Part shown: positions 26,207 through 33,942 of the stretch, piece by piece
How positions within the stretch are numbered: the first letter of the stretch is position 1
Layout: every line of letters starts with the position of its first letter
From: Kineosporia mesophila
GTDB taxonomy: Bacteria; Actinomycetota; Actinomycetes; Actinomycetales; Kineosporiaceae
Assembly (NCBI RefSeq): GCF_021129235.1
Contig: NZ_JAJOMA010000005.1
Coordinates: 295,695-359,694, forward strand
Length of the DNA: 64,000 bases
Direction of reading: 5' to 3'
Program-made: the position numbers and the translations under genes
Notes under the pieces: model-generated
What the model saw: only the letters and a program-made list of their open reading frames with translations
What the model was told of the DNA's origin: nothing
The model's database searches: none

Positions 26207-26950
26207 ATGAGGTACGTCGGTAGACACCGGGCACCACGCCCCCTGTTGCTACGCCGCCCGATTGTCGGTGGCGTCGCGGCAGCCGTTGTCATTGCCGTGC
26301 CGTCCTGGGCCGTCACTGGTGGCCCGCTGCACCAGCCCACCGGCCCGGCCCGCGACTCGGCGACCAGCATCGCCGACGGCACCCAGTTGCCCGCGGCGGC
26401 CGACGGCGACCCCACAGCCGACGCACTCGACGCCGAGGACGTGCCGACGACCACTGCCACCGGCGCCCCGTCGGGCGCGGCGACCGGGGACACGCCGGCC
26501 GAAGTGGTGGTCACCACGACCACGGACGCCCAGGGCAACCGTGTGGTGACAACTACCACGCGCCCGGCCGTGAACAACGGCAGCACGGCGAACTCGGGCA
26601 CGACGACCAAACCGTCGACGACCAAGCCCTCGACCACGAGGTCGACGTCCAAGCCCTCGACCACGAAGTCGACGAGCAAGACGTCGACCACGACCGAGTC
26701 ACCCACCAAATCGCCGACCAAGTCACCCACGAAGTCGCCGACCAAGTCGCCCACGAAGTCGCCCACCACCAGCTCGACCCCGTCGACATCGACGAGCGAG
26801 CCGACCCCGCCGGAAGAAGAACCCAGCACCTCGGCGGCAGACACACCCGAGTCGGATTCCAGCGAGGGTACGACGAAGGCAGCCTCGGCCAGCGCCAGTT
26901 CGATCATCGCGACTCTCAGCGATCCAGCTAACGTGCCGACGATCTTCTGA
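26207..26950 (+). CDS. Thr/Ser/Pro-rich membrane-anchored or wall protein with KSPT repeats
   Basis: A 247-residue protein. Residues about 1-40 form a basic N-terminus (MRYVGRHRAPR) and one hydrophobic helix (IVGGVAAAVVIAVPSW). The remainder is a low-complexity Thr/Ser/Pro/Lys-rich stalk with KPSTT, then at least five KSPT units (26699-26770), ending in an ordinary Ala/Ser segment. Such stalks cross the cell wall and are often O-mannosylated in actinomycetes. The N-terminus resembles that of exported wall hydrolases, but no catalytic domain follows. The initiation codon is ATG 26207. Function unknown. Confidence 0.7.
   Translation: MRYVGRHRAPRPLLLRRPIVGGVAAAVVIAVPSWAVTGGPLHQPTGPARDSATSIADGTQLPAAADGDPTADALDAEDVPTTTATGAPSGAATGDTPAEVVVTTTTDAQGNRVVTTTTRPAVNNGSTANSGTTTKPSTTKPSTTRSTSKPSTTKSTSKTSTTTESPTKSPTKSPTKSPTKSPTKSPTTSSTPSTSTSEPTPPEEEPSTSAADTPESDSSEGTTKAASASASSIIATLSDPANVPTIF
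26699..26770 (+). repeat. 12-bp tandem coding repeat (KSPT)
   Basis: Six in-frame 12-base units of the type TCxCCxACxAAG encode consecutive SPTK/SPTT blocks. The alternate units share codons exactly, indicating expansion by slippage or recombination rather than independent selection of the amino acids. Confidence 0.85.
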
Positions 26951-27257
26951 CGCCAGCACACCAGACACTCATAAGGCTCCGGAGAGCTACTAGAGGCCGC
27001 TAGTGACACCACTTAGTGCCACAGGATGGCCTCTAGCACTTTCGGGCGCCAGAGCCGTACCTGACAGCCGGGAAGAACACCCGCACCGATCCGGACAATG
27101 ACATCCGGACAGCACGAGACGGTCTACGACCGGGCCACCCGCGTGCAAAAAAAACTCAATGCGGGTAGGTGTTTTCCACTAGTGACGCCCGAGAAGCCGA
27201 AAACCGCCGAGGCCACAGTGGGCCCCGGCGGTTACGGATTTTCGGGTCGTCAGGATC
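26951..27257. other. Intergenic region between convergent genes, with two hairpins
   Basis: This 307-base stretch follows the KSPT-repeat gene (plus) and bldC (minus, which ends at 27258). A 9-bp stem CTAGAGGCC (26990-26998 with 27028-27036) and the bldC terminator (27202-27233) fit the two transcripts ending here. No gene is supported. Confidence 0.5.
27202..27233 (-). terminator. Terminator of bldC
   Basis: A 13-bp stem (AACCGCCG-x-GGCC, one mismatch) with a 6-base loop. Read on the minus strand it is followed by TTTTCGGCTT, giving a modest U-rich tail. It begins 25 bases after the bldC stop. Confidence 0.8.
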
Positions 27258-27467
27258 TCAGTCCTCGTCGAGCCTCTGCTGTGGGATTCCAGCAAGCAAA
27301 GCCCGAACTTCCGACTCGCGGTAGCGGCGATGGCCACCGAGCGTTCGGATCGAAGAGAGCTTGCCGGCCTTAGCCCACCGGGTGACGGTCTTCGGATCGA
27401 CACGGAATAGCGCGGCAACCTCAGCCGGTGTCAGCAGCGGCTCGGCGTCGGGCGATCGGGTGGTCAT
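27258..27467 (-). CDS. bldC: BldC, MerR-like developmental DNA-binding protein
   Basis: A 69-residue protein nearly identical to Streptomyces BldC. It is a single winged helix (LLTPAEVAALFRVDPKTVTRW) without an effector domain, with the conserved RTLGGHRRYRESEVRALL at the end. BldC binds DNA as head-to-tail oligomers and delays sporulation by controlling many developmental genes. ATG 27467 follows GGAGG; upstream codons in frame would lengthen it but are not used in homologues. The gene lies near purF/purM and the DUF3073 gene, as in Streptomyces, so this is a conserved chromosomal neighbourhood. A strong terminator follows. Confidence 0.96.
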   Translation of the reverse strand: MTTRSPDAEPLLTPAEVAALFRVDPKTVTRWAKAGKLSSIRTLGGHRRYRESEVRALLAGIPQQRLDED

Positions 27468-28331
27468 GTCAGCCTCCATGAACGGGGCGGATACCCCGGC
27501 TTCCGACATCGTGCCTTGTTAGGACACGTCGCGGGAACAATCCAGACGGATGATCCCCCATCAGGAGGAAGCATGACGTTGGTTGTGTACGTACGGTCAC
27601 GGCATGGCACCTTACAGTGATCGAACCACGAATGTGGCCCATCCGACACGCCTCGCGGGTCGGTTCTAACGTTCGCTCTCGTGCGCACTCCCTCGATAGC
27701 CGATGTGTCCGCTGAACACCGGATGTATGCCCCTCAATCGAGCCATGCGGTATCACCCAGAACACATCAAACCCCCTCGAGGTCGGTGTGTGCCCCACTA
27801 AAGCAGCCATCACTGTGTGGAGCACCCCCGAAGCGCCCAGATCCATATTCTCAGACCCCGATGGGGACGAAGCGTCACGGTGCGGCTTCCGGGTGACGTC
27901 ATTTCTCACAGTGACCCCCACCCCGGGTGAACCCCTCGTGACCACGAGCCGACCCCCCGGCGATCGCCATAACCTTCACGGGCGTGTTGCCCACGATTAG
28001 GACATAGCTATCAAACCACGCGTGCCGTTTCGTCGCTTCGTGTGACCGTCATGTGAGACCGGACACTGCACGGAGAGGTATCGGTGACCGCGAGAAGTGA
28101 CTCCCGGAGCGGCGGGGTGAGCGTCGTACGCAGGTTGCACGTAGGATGGAACACGCAACACCGCGGTCGGCAAACGGGTTACGACTACCCCCTGGTTGGG
28201 TCAGTCGTTCCAACCGGGATGCCGGAACCGCACCAGACGATGTAGCGTTTGGCGTCACGAGAGACTGATGACCACTCCGGGGCCGCGCCATGTGCGCCTG
28301 CGCCGGGTCGACGTTTAAGGGGGTCGACGCC
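27468..28331. other. 864-base gene-free region between bldC and the DUF3073 gene
   Basis: These divergent genes are separated by an unusually long stretch that is lower in GC and lacks codon-position bias. Short frames in both strands use rare codons and lack ribosome sites. It should contain the bldC promoter (reading left) and the DUF3073 promoter (reading right). Multiple regulator sites or a small RNA could lie here, but I cannot point to one. Confidence 0.55.
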
Positions 28332-28547
28332 ATGGGGCGCGGCCGTCAGAAGGCCAAGCAGACGAAGGTCGCTAGGGAGCTGAAGTACTACAGCCCCAGC
28401 ACCGACTATGACGCCTTGCAGCAGGAACTCGGCACTCATGATCGTCGGCCGAGCCCGAGCATGCCTGTGGAGGACACGGATGCCGGTCGAGACGACGATG
28501 AGTACGACGAGTACGCCGATTGGGCATCAAACGGTCGTCACCATTGA
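28332..28547 (+). CDS. DUF3073 family small protein
   Basis: A 71-residue protein starting MGRGRQKAKQTKVARELKYY, the highly conserved basic N-terminus of the actinobacterial DUF3073 family. The C-terminal half is acidic (EDTDAGRDDDEYDEYADW). No catalytic role is known; the split charge pattern suggests nucleic-acid or protein binding. The ATG at 28332 matches the family start. The gene is commonly found near purM/purF and bldC, as here. A strong hairpin follows directly. Confidence 0.9.
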   Translation: MGRGRQKAKQTKVARELKYYSPSTDYDALQQELGTHDRRPSPSMPVEDTDAGRDDDEYDEYADWASNGRHH

Positions 28548-28552
28548 CTGAA

Positions 28553-28592
28553 GACTCGGCCCCGGTGCCCTCAGGGGTACCGGGGCCGAGTC
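28553..28592 (+). terminator. Terminator after DUF3073 gene
   Basis: An 18-bp stem with one wobble (GACTCGGCCCCGGTGCCC) and a 4-base loop, five bases after the stop codon. It is the clearest intrinsic-type hairpin of this segment. Confidence 0.85.
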
Positions 28593-28715
28593 TGTCAGGG
28601 CGACTCCGGGCGATCATCGTCCTCCTCCTCCGCAAGGCTGACCAGGCCCGGCGACGAGCAAGAACGAACAGCAGGACGGCACGCCACGATGAGGTCGCGT
28701 GTCCGCACGGTGCTT

Positions 28716-28753
28716 GAGGTGAACCCGGCAGCAGGATGTGCCGGGTTCACCTC
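28716..28753 (-). terminator. Terminator after purM
   Basis: A perfect 15-bp stem (GAGGTGAACCCGGCA) with an 8-base loop, 50 bases beyond the purM stop on the minus strand. It probably ends the purF-purM transcript. Confidence 0.75.
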
Positions 28754-28803
28754 TTGTCATGTCTCGCCCTGTCAGAGTGCGGTCCATGTCGCCACGCCGG
28801 CCC

Positions 28804-29925
28804 TCAGGCCCGGTAGTTCCCGACCAGACGCACCGCACCACCGTCGACACCCTTGGTGCCCTGGACGGTGCCCTCAGCGGCTGATCCGTCGTGGTTTCCG
28901 ACCTGGCCCAGTACCCAGGCGGGAAGATTGCGGCCGGCGAAGAGTTCCAGCGTGCGGTCGGCCGCGGCCGGATCCACCACGAGCACCATGCCGACACCCA
29001 GGTTGAACGTGCCCTCGGCGTCGGCCAAGGGCACCGACCCGAGCTTCATCAGCAGGTCGAACACCGGCTGCGGGCTCCAGGTGGAGCGGTCCAGCACGGC
29101 GCTGCTACCGACCGGCAGAACCCGGGCGAGGTTGGCGGCCAGTCCACCACCGGTCACGTGCGACACGGCGTGCAGCTGGCCTCCCAGGGCCTGTGCGGCC
29201 GCCAGGACGTCTGCCGTGTAGATGCGGGTGGGCTCCAGAAGCTCCTCGCCGATGGTGCGGCCCAGATCCGGCACGTTGCGCTCGAGCGACCAGCCGGCCA
29301 GCTTCAGCACACTGCGCACCAGCGAGTAGCCGTTGGAGTGCATCCCGGACGACGCCAGGCCGATGACCACGTCGCCGGCCCGGACCCGTTCGGGTGAGAG
29401 CACGTCGTCGGCCTCCACCACGCCGGTGGCGGCCCCGGCGACGTCGTACTCGTCCGCCGCCATCAGACCGGGGTGCTCGGCCGTCTCACCGCCCACCAGG
29501 GCGGTGCCGGCCAGCTCGCAGCCCTTGGCGATGCCGCTGACGATCGCGGCGATGCGCTCGGGCACGACCTTGCCGACCGCGATGTAGTCGGTCATGAACA
29601 GTGGGCGGGCACCGCACACCACGATGTCGTCCACGACCATGCCGACCAGGTCGATGCCGATCGTGTCGTGGATGTCGAGCGCCCGCGCGATGCCGATCTT
29701 GGTACCGACCCCGTCGGTACTCGTCGCCAGCAGCGGCCGCCGGTAGGACGTGAGAAAACTCGCGTCGTACAGCCCGGCGAAGCCGCCCAGGCCGCCCAGG
29801 ACCTCGGGGCCCTGGGTGCGCTTGACGGAAGCCTTCATCAATTCGACCGCGCGGTCACCGGCCTCGGTGTCGACACCGGCAGAGGCATAGGTCAGGGCCG
29901 TGGAACCCGGCTCAACTGAAGCCAC
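28804..29925 (-). CDS. purM: Phosphoribosylformylglycinamidine cyclo-ligase
   Basis: About 373 residues of a PurM-type AIR synthetase, which closes the imidazole ring of 5-aminoimidazole ribotide in step 5 of IMP synthesis. Landmarks are YASAGVDTEAGDRAVELM, GGFAGLYD, STDGVGTKIGIA, VNDxVVCGARPLF-type DDIVVCGARPLFMTDYI, and SHVTGGGLAANLARVLP. I chose GTG 29925 because AGGG lies eight bases upstream; GTG 29934 or TTG 29943 would add three or six residues. purF lies just upstream on the same strand with a gap of about 50 bases, so the two form an operon. Confidence 0.93.
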   Translation of the reverse strand: MASVEPGSTALTYASAGVDTEAGDRAVELMKASVKRTQGPEVLGGLGGFAGLYDASFLTSYRRPLLATSTDGVGTKIGIARALDIHDTIGIDLVGMVVDDIVVCGARPLFMTDYIAVGKVVPERIAAIVSGIAKGCELAGTALVGGETAEHPGLMAADEYDVAGAATGVVEADDVLSPERVRAGDVVIGLASSGMHSNGYSLVRSVLKLAGWSLERNVPDLGRTIGEELLEPTRIYTADVLAAAQALGGQLHAVSHVTGGGLAANLARVLPVGSSAVLDRSTWSPQPVFDLLMKLGSVPLADAEGTFNLGVGMVLVVDPAAADRTLELFAGRNLPAWVLGQVGNHDGSAAEGTVQGTKGVDGGAVRLVGNYRA

Positions 29926-29975
29926 AGAGATCACCCTACTCAAGGAAATGCAGACGGACCGAGAATCGGTCGGTC

Positions 29976-31544
29976 TCAGGGACGGGTGAGAGCGTCGACG
30001 GCGCCACCGGCGATGCCGGTCGACACACCCTCGACGTCACGGCGCCCGGTCGTCTCCGTGATCTCCAGGCCCAGCGGGAGCTGAGGCTGCTCCAGGGCGT
30101 GCTTGCCCAGATGCTCGGAGTCGGGCAGCGCGATCGGGTACTTGCCGGTGAAGCAGGCCGTGCAGAGCCGCTCGGGCTTCTGCTCGGTGGCCTCGACCAT
30201 GCCGTCCAGGGAGATGTATCCCAGTGAGTCGGCGCCGATGCTGGCGCGGATCTCGTCGATGCCCAGACCACTGGCGATCAGTTCGGCCCGGCTGGCAAAG
30301 TCGATGCCGTAGAAGCACGGCCAGGTGACCGGGGCGGAGGAGATGCGCACGTGCACCTCGGCGGCGCCGGCCTCACGCAGCATGCGCACGAGGGCACGCT
30401 GGGTGTTGCCGCGGACGATCGAGTCGTCCACCACGACCAGGCGCTTGCCCTTGATCACGTTTTTCAGCGGGTTCAGCTTCAGCCGGATACCCAGCTGGCG
30501 AATGGTCTGGCTGGGCTGGATGAAGGTGCGCCCGACGTAGGCGTTCTTCACCAGGCCCTGGCTGAACGGGATGCCCGACTCCTGGGCGTAGCCCACGGCG
30601 GCCGGGGTACCCGACTCCGGCACCGGGATGACCAGGTCGGCCTCCACCGGGTGCTCGCGGGCCAGCTGGCGGCCCATGTCGACCCGGGCCTCGTGCACGA
30701 CCTTGCCGTTGATCGTCGTGTCGGGCCGCGCCAGATAGACGTACTCGAAGATGCAGCCGGTGGGCGTGGCCTCGGCGAAACGCCGGGAGCGCAGGCCGTC
30801 GGCGTCGATCGCGATGAACTCGCCGGGCTCGACCTCACGCACGAACGCGGCCCCGACGATGTCGAGGGCGGCGGTCTCGCTGGCCATCACCCAGCCGGTC
30901 TCGAGCTTGCCGATGACCAGCGGGCGCACGCCGTGCGGGTCACGGGCGCCGTAGAGCGTGTGCTCGTCCATGAAGACGAAGCTGAAGGCCCCGCGCAGGT
31001 GCGGGAGCACCTCCAGAGCGGTCGCCTCCAGCGTGTGATCGGGATCACCGGCCAGAAGTGCCGTCACCAGTGCGGTGTCGGTGGTGTTGCCCTGAACGAT
31101 CTCGCCGCGGTCGAGAGTGCCGTAGCGCTCCGCCACCAGCTCACGCAGTTCGTGGCCGTTGACCAGGTTGCCGTTGTGCCCCAGGGCCACCGTGCCGGCA
31201 GCAGTGTCGCCCAGCGTGGGCTGCGCGTTCTGCCAGGTCGACCCGCCGGTGGTGCTGTACCGGCAGTGACCGACCGCGATGTGCCCACGAAGAGACTCGA
31301 GTGAGGTCTCGTCGAAGACCTGGGAGACCAGGCCGATGTCTTTGTAGACCAGCAGTTGCTTGCCGTTGCTGACAGCAATCCCCGCTGCCTCCTGGCCGCG
31401 GTGCTGAAGTGCGTACAGGCCGTAATAGGCCAGTTTCGCTACCTCTTCACCGGGGGCCCAGACTCCGAAGACCCCGCAAGCATCTTGCGGACCCTTCTCG
31501 CCGGGGAGCAGTTCGTGCGAAAGCCGTCCGTCGCCGCGCGCCAC
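29976..31544 (-). CDS. purF: Amidophosphoribosyltransferase
   Basis: A 522-residue PurF, which transfers glutamine-derived ammonia to PRPP to give phosphoribosylamine, the first committed step of purine synthesis. The nucleophile Cys lies in QDACGVFGVW after a short propeptide (about 22 residues) that is normally removed. The glutaminase domain shows CRYSTTGGSTWQNAQP. The PRTase domain has the PRPP loop VVVDDSIVRGNT and the ligand segment NAYVGRTFIQPSQ. The start is GTG 31544. The gene is followed by purM. A membrane-protein gene lies upstream in the same direction. Confidence 0.96.
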   Translation of the reverse strand: MARGDGRLSHELLPGEKGPQDACGVFGVWAPGEEVAKLAYYGLYALQHRGQEAAGIAVSNGKQLLVYKDIGLVSQVFDETSLESLRGHIAVGHCRYSTTGGSTWQNAQPTLGDTAAGTVALGHNGNLVNGHELRELVAERYGTLDRGEIVQGNTTDTALVTALLAGDPDHTLEATALEVLPHLRGAFSFVFMDEHTLYGARDPHGVRPLVIGKLETGWVMASETAALDIVGAAFVREVEPGEFIAIDADGLRSRRFAEATPTGCIFEYVYLARPDTTINGKVVHEARVDMGRQLAREHPVEADLVIPVPESGTPAAVGYAQESGIPFSQGLVKNAYVGRTFIQPSQTIRQLGIRLKLNPLKNVIKGKRLVVVDDSIVRGNTQRALVRMLREAGAAEVHVRISSAPVTWPCFYGIDFASRAELIASGLGIDEIRASIGADSLGYISLDGMVEATEQKPERLCTACFTGKYPIALPDSEHLGKHALEQPQLPLGLEITETTGRRDVEGVSTGIAGGAVDALTRP

Positions 31545-31630
31545 GTCGTCGAGTGTCGCACATCTGGAGGAGGTCGCGGCATCGGCCGGAAGGGCGGACC
31601 CGCCCGGCCACGGCCCGGCGGCCTTGCCTT

Positions 31631-31960
31631 TCAGTCTTTGCGACGGTCCAGGAGAACGGCCGAGCCACAGCCGAGAAGGGCGCCGAAAAGCCCGAAAATG
31701 GCCACGAAGTAACCCAGAATGGTCTGCTCCGAGTAGTCCCCGGCCACCTGGGTCGAGAGGGCGATCACCGCCCCGATCAGAATCCCGATCGCCGCCCCGG
31801 TGAATCCGAAGGCGCGATAACGCGGCGCTCGACGCAACCGGTACGAAGTGGGCGACTCCGGCTCGGCGGGCACATCGACCACCCGGTCGTCGGCCGGCTT
31901 CACCGGCTCCTGACCCTCGGCAGCGTTCCCCGGCAGTTCCTTGCTCTCAGCCACGGACAC
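31631..31960 (-). CDS. Small membrane protein with two transmembrane helices
   Basis: A 109-residue protein. A polar N-terminus of about 50 residues (Glu/Pro/Val-rich) is followed by two membrane spans (GFTGAAIGILIGAVIALS and GYFVAIFGLFGALLGCGSAVLL) and a short basic tail (DRRKD). This arrangement suggests cytosolic termini. It is upstream of purF in the same direction with about 85 bases between. Similar small membrane proteins accompany purF in other actinomycetes. The start is a GTG, at 31960 or 31954. Function unknown. Confidence 0.75.
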   Translation of the reverse strand: MSVAESKELPGNAAEGQEPVKPADDRVVDVPAEPESPTSYRLRRAPRYRAFGFTGAAIGILIGAVIALSTQVAGDYSEQTILGYFVAIFGLFGALLGCGSAVLLDRRKD

Positions 31961-31971
31961 GACGGTACCGA

Positions 31972-32361
31972 CTATTGCCTGTCACCGGGGACGAGACCGC
32001 CCAGCGGCAGCAGGCCGGACAGGTCGGCCCGCTGGCCACTGGCTCTCACCCGGCCCCGATGAGCCGCCTCGGCCCAGGTCAGACGTCCGGTGACGAGCTC
32101 CAGCCAGGTCTGTGGGTCGGTCTCCACCACATTCGGCGGCGTGCCCCGGGTGTGCCGCGGCCCATCCATGCACTGCACCGCCCCGAACGGCGGCACGCGC
32201 ACCTCGGTGGTCGGCCCGGGCGCCCGGGCGGCGATCTCCTCCAGCGCGAAACGCACCGCACTGGCCAGGGTCGGCCGGGGAACACCGGTCGGATCGGCCG
32301 CCCACGCCCGCAGGTCGCCCCGCCCCACCTCAACATCAATCTTGCGCCGTCTCACCACCAC
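31972..32361 (-). CDS. Sterol-carrier/MDMPI-C-like family protein
   Basis: A 129-residue protein resembling the C-terminal (SCP2-like) domain of mycothiol-dependent maleylpyruvate isomerase. It includes EVRVPPFGAVQCMDGPRHTRGTPP and WLELVTGRLTWAEAAHRGRVRASGQRADL. Proteins of this kind occur beside purF in actinomycetes and are annotated only as sterol carrier family. I place the start at GTG 32361, because GAGGAGG (32377-32371) lies nine bases upstream; a TTG at 32379 is an alternative. It lies 11 bases upstream of the small membrane protein and is probably transcribed with it. Ligand unknown. Confidence 0.8.
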   Translation of the reverse strand: MVVRRRKIDVEVGRGDLRAWAADPTGVPRPTLASAVRFALEEIAARAPGPTTEVRVPPFGAVQCMDGPRHTRGTPPNVVETDPQTWLELVTGRLTWAEAAHRGRVRASGQRADLSGLLPLGGLVPGDRQ

Positions 32362-32386
32362 GGACCCATCCTCCTCCAAACCCGGT

Positions 32387-32469
32387 CGTGATCATGCAAA
32401 ACCTCCCCGGCGTTCTAGAACTGTCGATGTGAGAGTTCTAGAACTCCGGGGAGGTTTTGCATGATCACG
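32387..32469. repeat. Long near-perfect palindrome, TGATCATGC family, copy B
   Basis: Left arm 32387-32422 and right arm 32434-32469 pair over 36 bp with one mismatch, with an 11-base loop GTCGATGTGAG. The arms begin CGTGATCATGCAAAACCTCC and end GTTCTAGAACT, nearly the same as copy A 21 kb away; the loops share length and the final GTGAG. It lies 18 bases beyond the DUF1501 gene (minus) and upstream of the sterol-carrier gene. Terminator function is plausible. Confidence 0.9.
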
Positions 32470-32487
32470 GAGAAGGTTTTGGGGGTT

Positions 32488-33777
32488 TCAGGGGGCTTTG
32501 GCTATTCCTGACAAGGATCCGCTCAGGCCCGGGAAGATCTGGGCGAGGGATCCGGCCCCGCAGCGTTTCTGCAGGATCTCGCCGAGGATCTGGCGGTAGT
32601 CGGTGGTGCCGGCCAGGTCGCCGTCCACCAGGTCGGGGTCGGACAGACCCGGCCAGCGGCCGTGCACCTTTCCTCCGACGATTCCCCCGCCCATCAGCAG
32701 CACCGCGTTGCCGTGGCCGTGATCCACTCCACCGGAACCGTTCTCGGCCACCCGCCGGCCGAACTCGGAGAGAGTGACCACCGTGACCTTCCCGAACCTC
32801 GAGCCCAGGTCGGTGGCGAATGCGGCCAGGGCCAGCGCGAGGTCGCTGAGGTGGTCGTGCATCCAGCCCTCGGTGGCCGAGCCCATGGCCGCGTGCATGT
32901 CCCAGTCACCCTCGTCGACACAGGCCACCTGCAGGCCGACGTTGGCCTTGATCATCCGGGCGACGTCGCGCAGGGCGTCACCGACCGCCGAATCCTTCGG
33001 ATAGGCAGCACCGTTCGCGGGCTTGTAGGCGGCCATCGAGGCGGTGGTGGCCGTGGCGCTCAGGGTGGCGGCGGCCGGGGCGGAGATGGCCTCCGGGGCA
33101 CCGGCGTTCATCGCGGTCAGGGCCTTGGTCCAGCGCTTGCGCTCGGTGGTGTCCCAGGCTCCACTGATCCGGAACGAGTCGACGCTGCCCAGGGCCATTT
33201 CCGGGTTCGGGCCGGCCAGGGCCAGGGGCACCTGTGTGGAGCCGACCTGCGAGGCCTGGAAGATCGTTCCGCGGGAACGGCTTCCGAGGGTGCGATCGAG
33301 CCAGCCGGTGCGCAGGCTGGAACCGGGGGCGGCGCGCTCGAGCTCCTGCATGGCCTGGAAGTGTGAGCGGGTCGGGTTGTCCTGGCCGACCGCGTGCACG
33401 GCCCCGAAAGTACCGGCGTCCCAGAACTTCTTCAGCGGTTTGAGGGCCGGGTGCAGACCGAAGACGCCACCGGCCGGGATCAGCGAGCGCTCCTGGATAC
33501 CGATGGTCGGGCGGGCCTTCAGATAGCCCGGGTCGCCGATCGGTACCACCGCGTTCAGCCCGTCGAAGCCTCCGCGCAGCGAGAGCACGACCAGCACGTC
33601 ACCGGTGTAGGCGGCGGGCGAGGCGGCGAAGGCGTACTGGGCATTGAACCCCTCGACGGCGGTCAGCACACCACCGAGGGCGCCCGTCGCGGCAAGTCCC
33701 CGCAACAAGGTGCGACGGGAAAGGCCGGTGGGGGCGTCGGGGCAGAGACAGTCAGGGGCGAGAGGGGGGATGCTCAT
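32488..33777 (-). CDS. DUF1501 family protein with Tat-type signal
   Basis: A 429-residue protein. The N-terminus has the twin-arginine motif SRRTLLRGLAATG followed by a hydrophobic stretch, so it is exported folded through Tat. The remainder is a DUF1501 domain of the alkaline-phosphatase/sulfatase fold: LVVLSLRGGFDGLNAVVP, VTLSEFGRRVAENGSGGVDHG and NAVLLMGGGIVGG. Homologues are usually encoded beside DUF1800 proteins, as here; the pair may act together at the cell surface, but no substrate has been assigned. A 42-codon frame just upstream ends on ATGA at the start codon and is not convincing as a gene. Confidence 0.9.
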   Translation of the reverse strand: MSIPPLAPDCLCPDAPTGLSRRTLLRGLAATGALGGVLTAVEGFNAQYAFAASPAAYTGDVLVVLSLRGGFDGLNAVVPIGDPGYLKARPTIGIQERSLIPAGGVFGLHPALKPLKKFWDAGTFGAVHAVGQDNPTRSHFQAMQELERAAPGSSLRTGWLDRTLGSRSRGTIFQASQVGSTQVPLALAGPNPEMALGSVDSFRISGAWDTTERKRWTKALTAMNAGAPEAISAPAAATLSATATTASMAAYKPANGAAYPKDSAVGDALRDVARMIKANVGLQVACVDEGDWDMHAAMGSATEGWMHDHLSDLALALAAFATDLGSRFGKVTVVTLSEFGRRVAENGSGGVDHGHGNAVLLMGGGIVGGKVHGRWPGLSDPDLVDGDLAGTTDYRQILGEILQKRCGAGSLAQIFPGLSGSLSGIAKAP

Positions 33778-33942
33778 GCGGGCTGTGGTGTCCTCGGCGT
33801 CGGATCGGTCTGGCGGCAGGAGGTCGTCGGATCGGCGCGGGCGCCCCGGCAGGAGCGGTACAGCTCGTACGGCGGTTCCGTCGGCCGGGGGCGAGAAGTC
33901 ATGAGCCCCTGGGAACCGGGCGTTTCCTCGTCCGAAAGCCCT

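Noticed and set aside
26699..26770. CRISPR array
   Set aside because: The repeats are 12-base, contiguous, in-frame coding units without spacers.
27469..27945. 158-codon frame on the minus strand upstream of bldC
   Set aside because: It lies in the gene-free region, with atypical composition, no ribosome site and no recognisable domains; it overlaps the bldC leader.
33774..33902. 42-codon frame ending ATGA at the DUF1501 start
   Set aside because: Could be a leader peptide but has no ribosome site and its composition is like random sequence; mentioned only with the DUF1501 gene.
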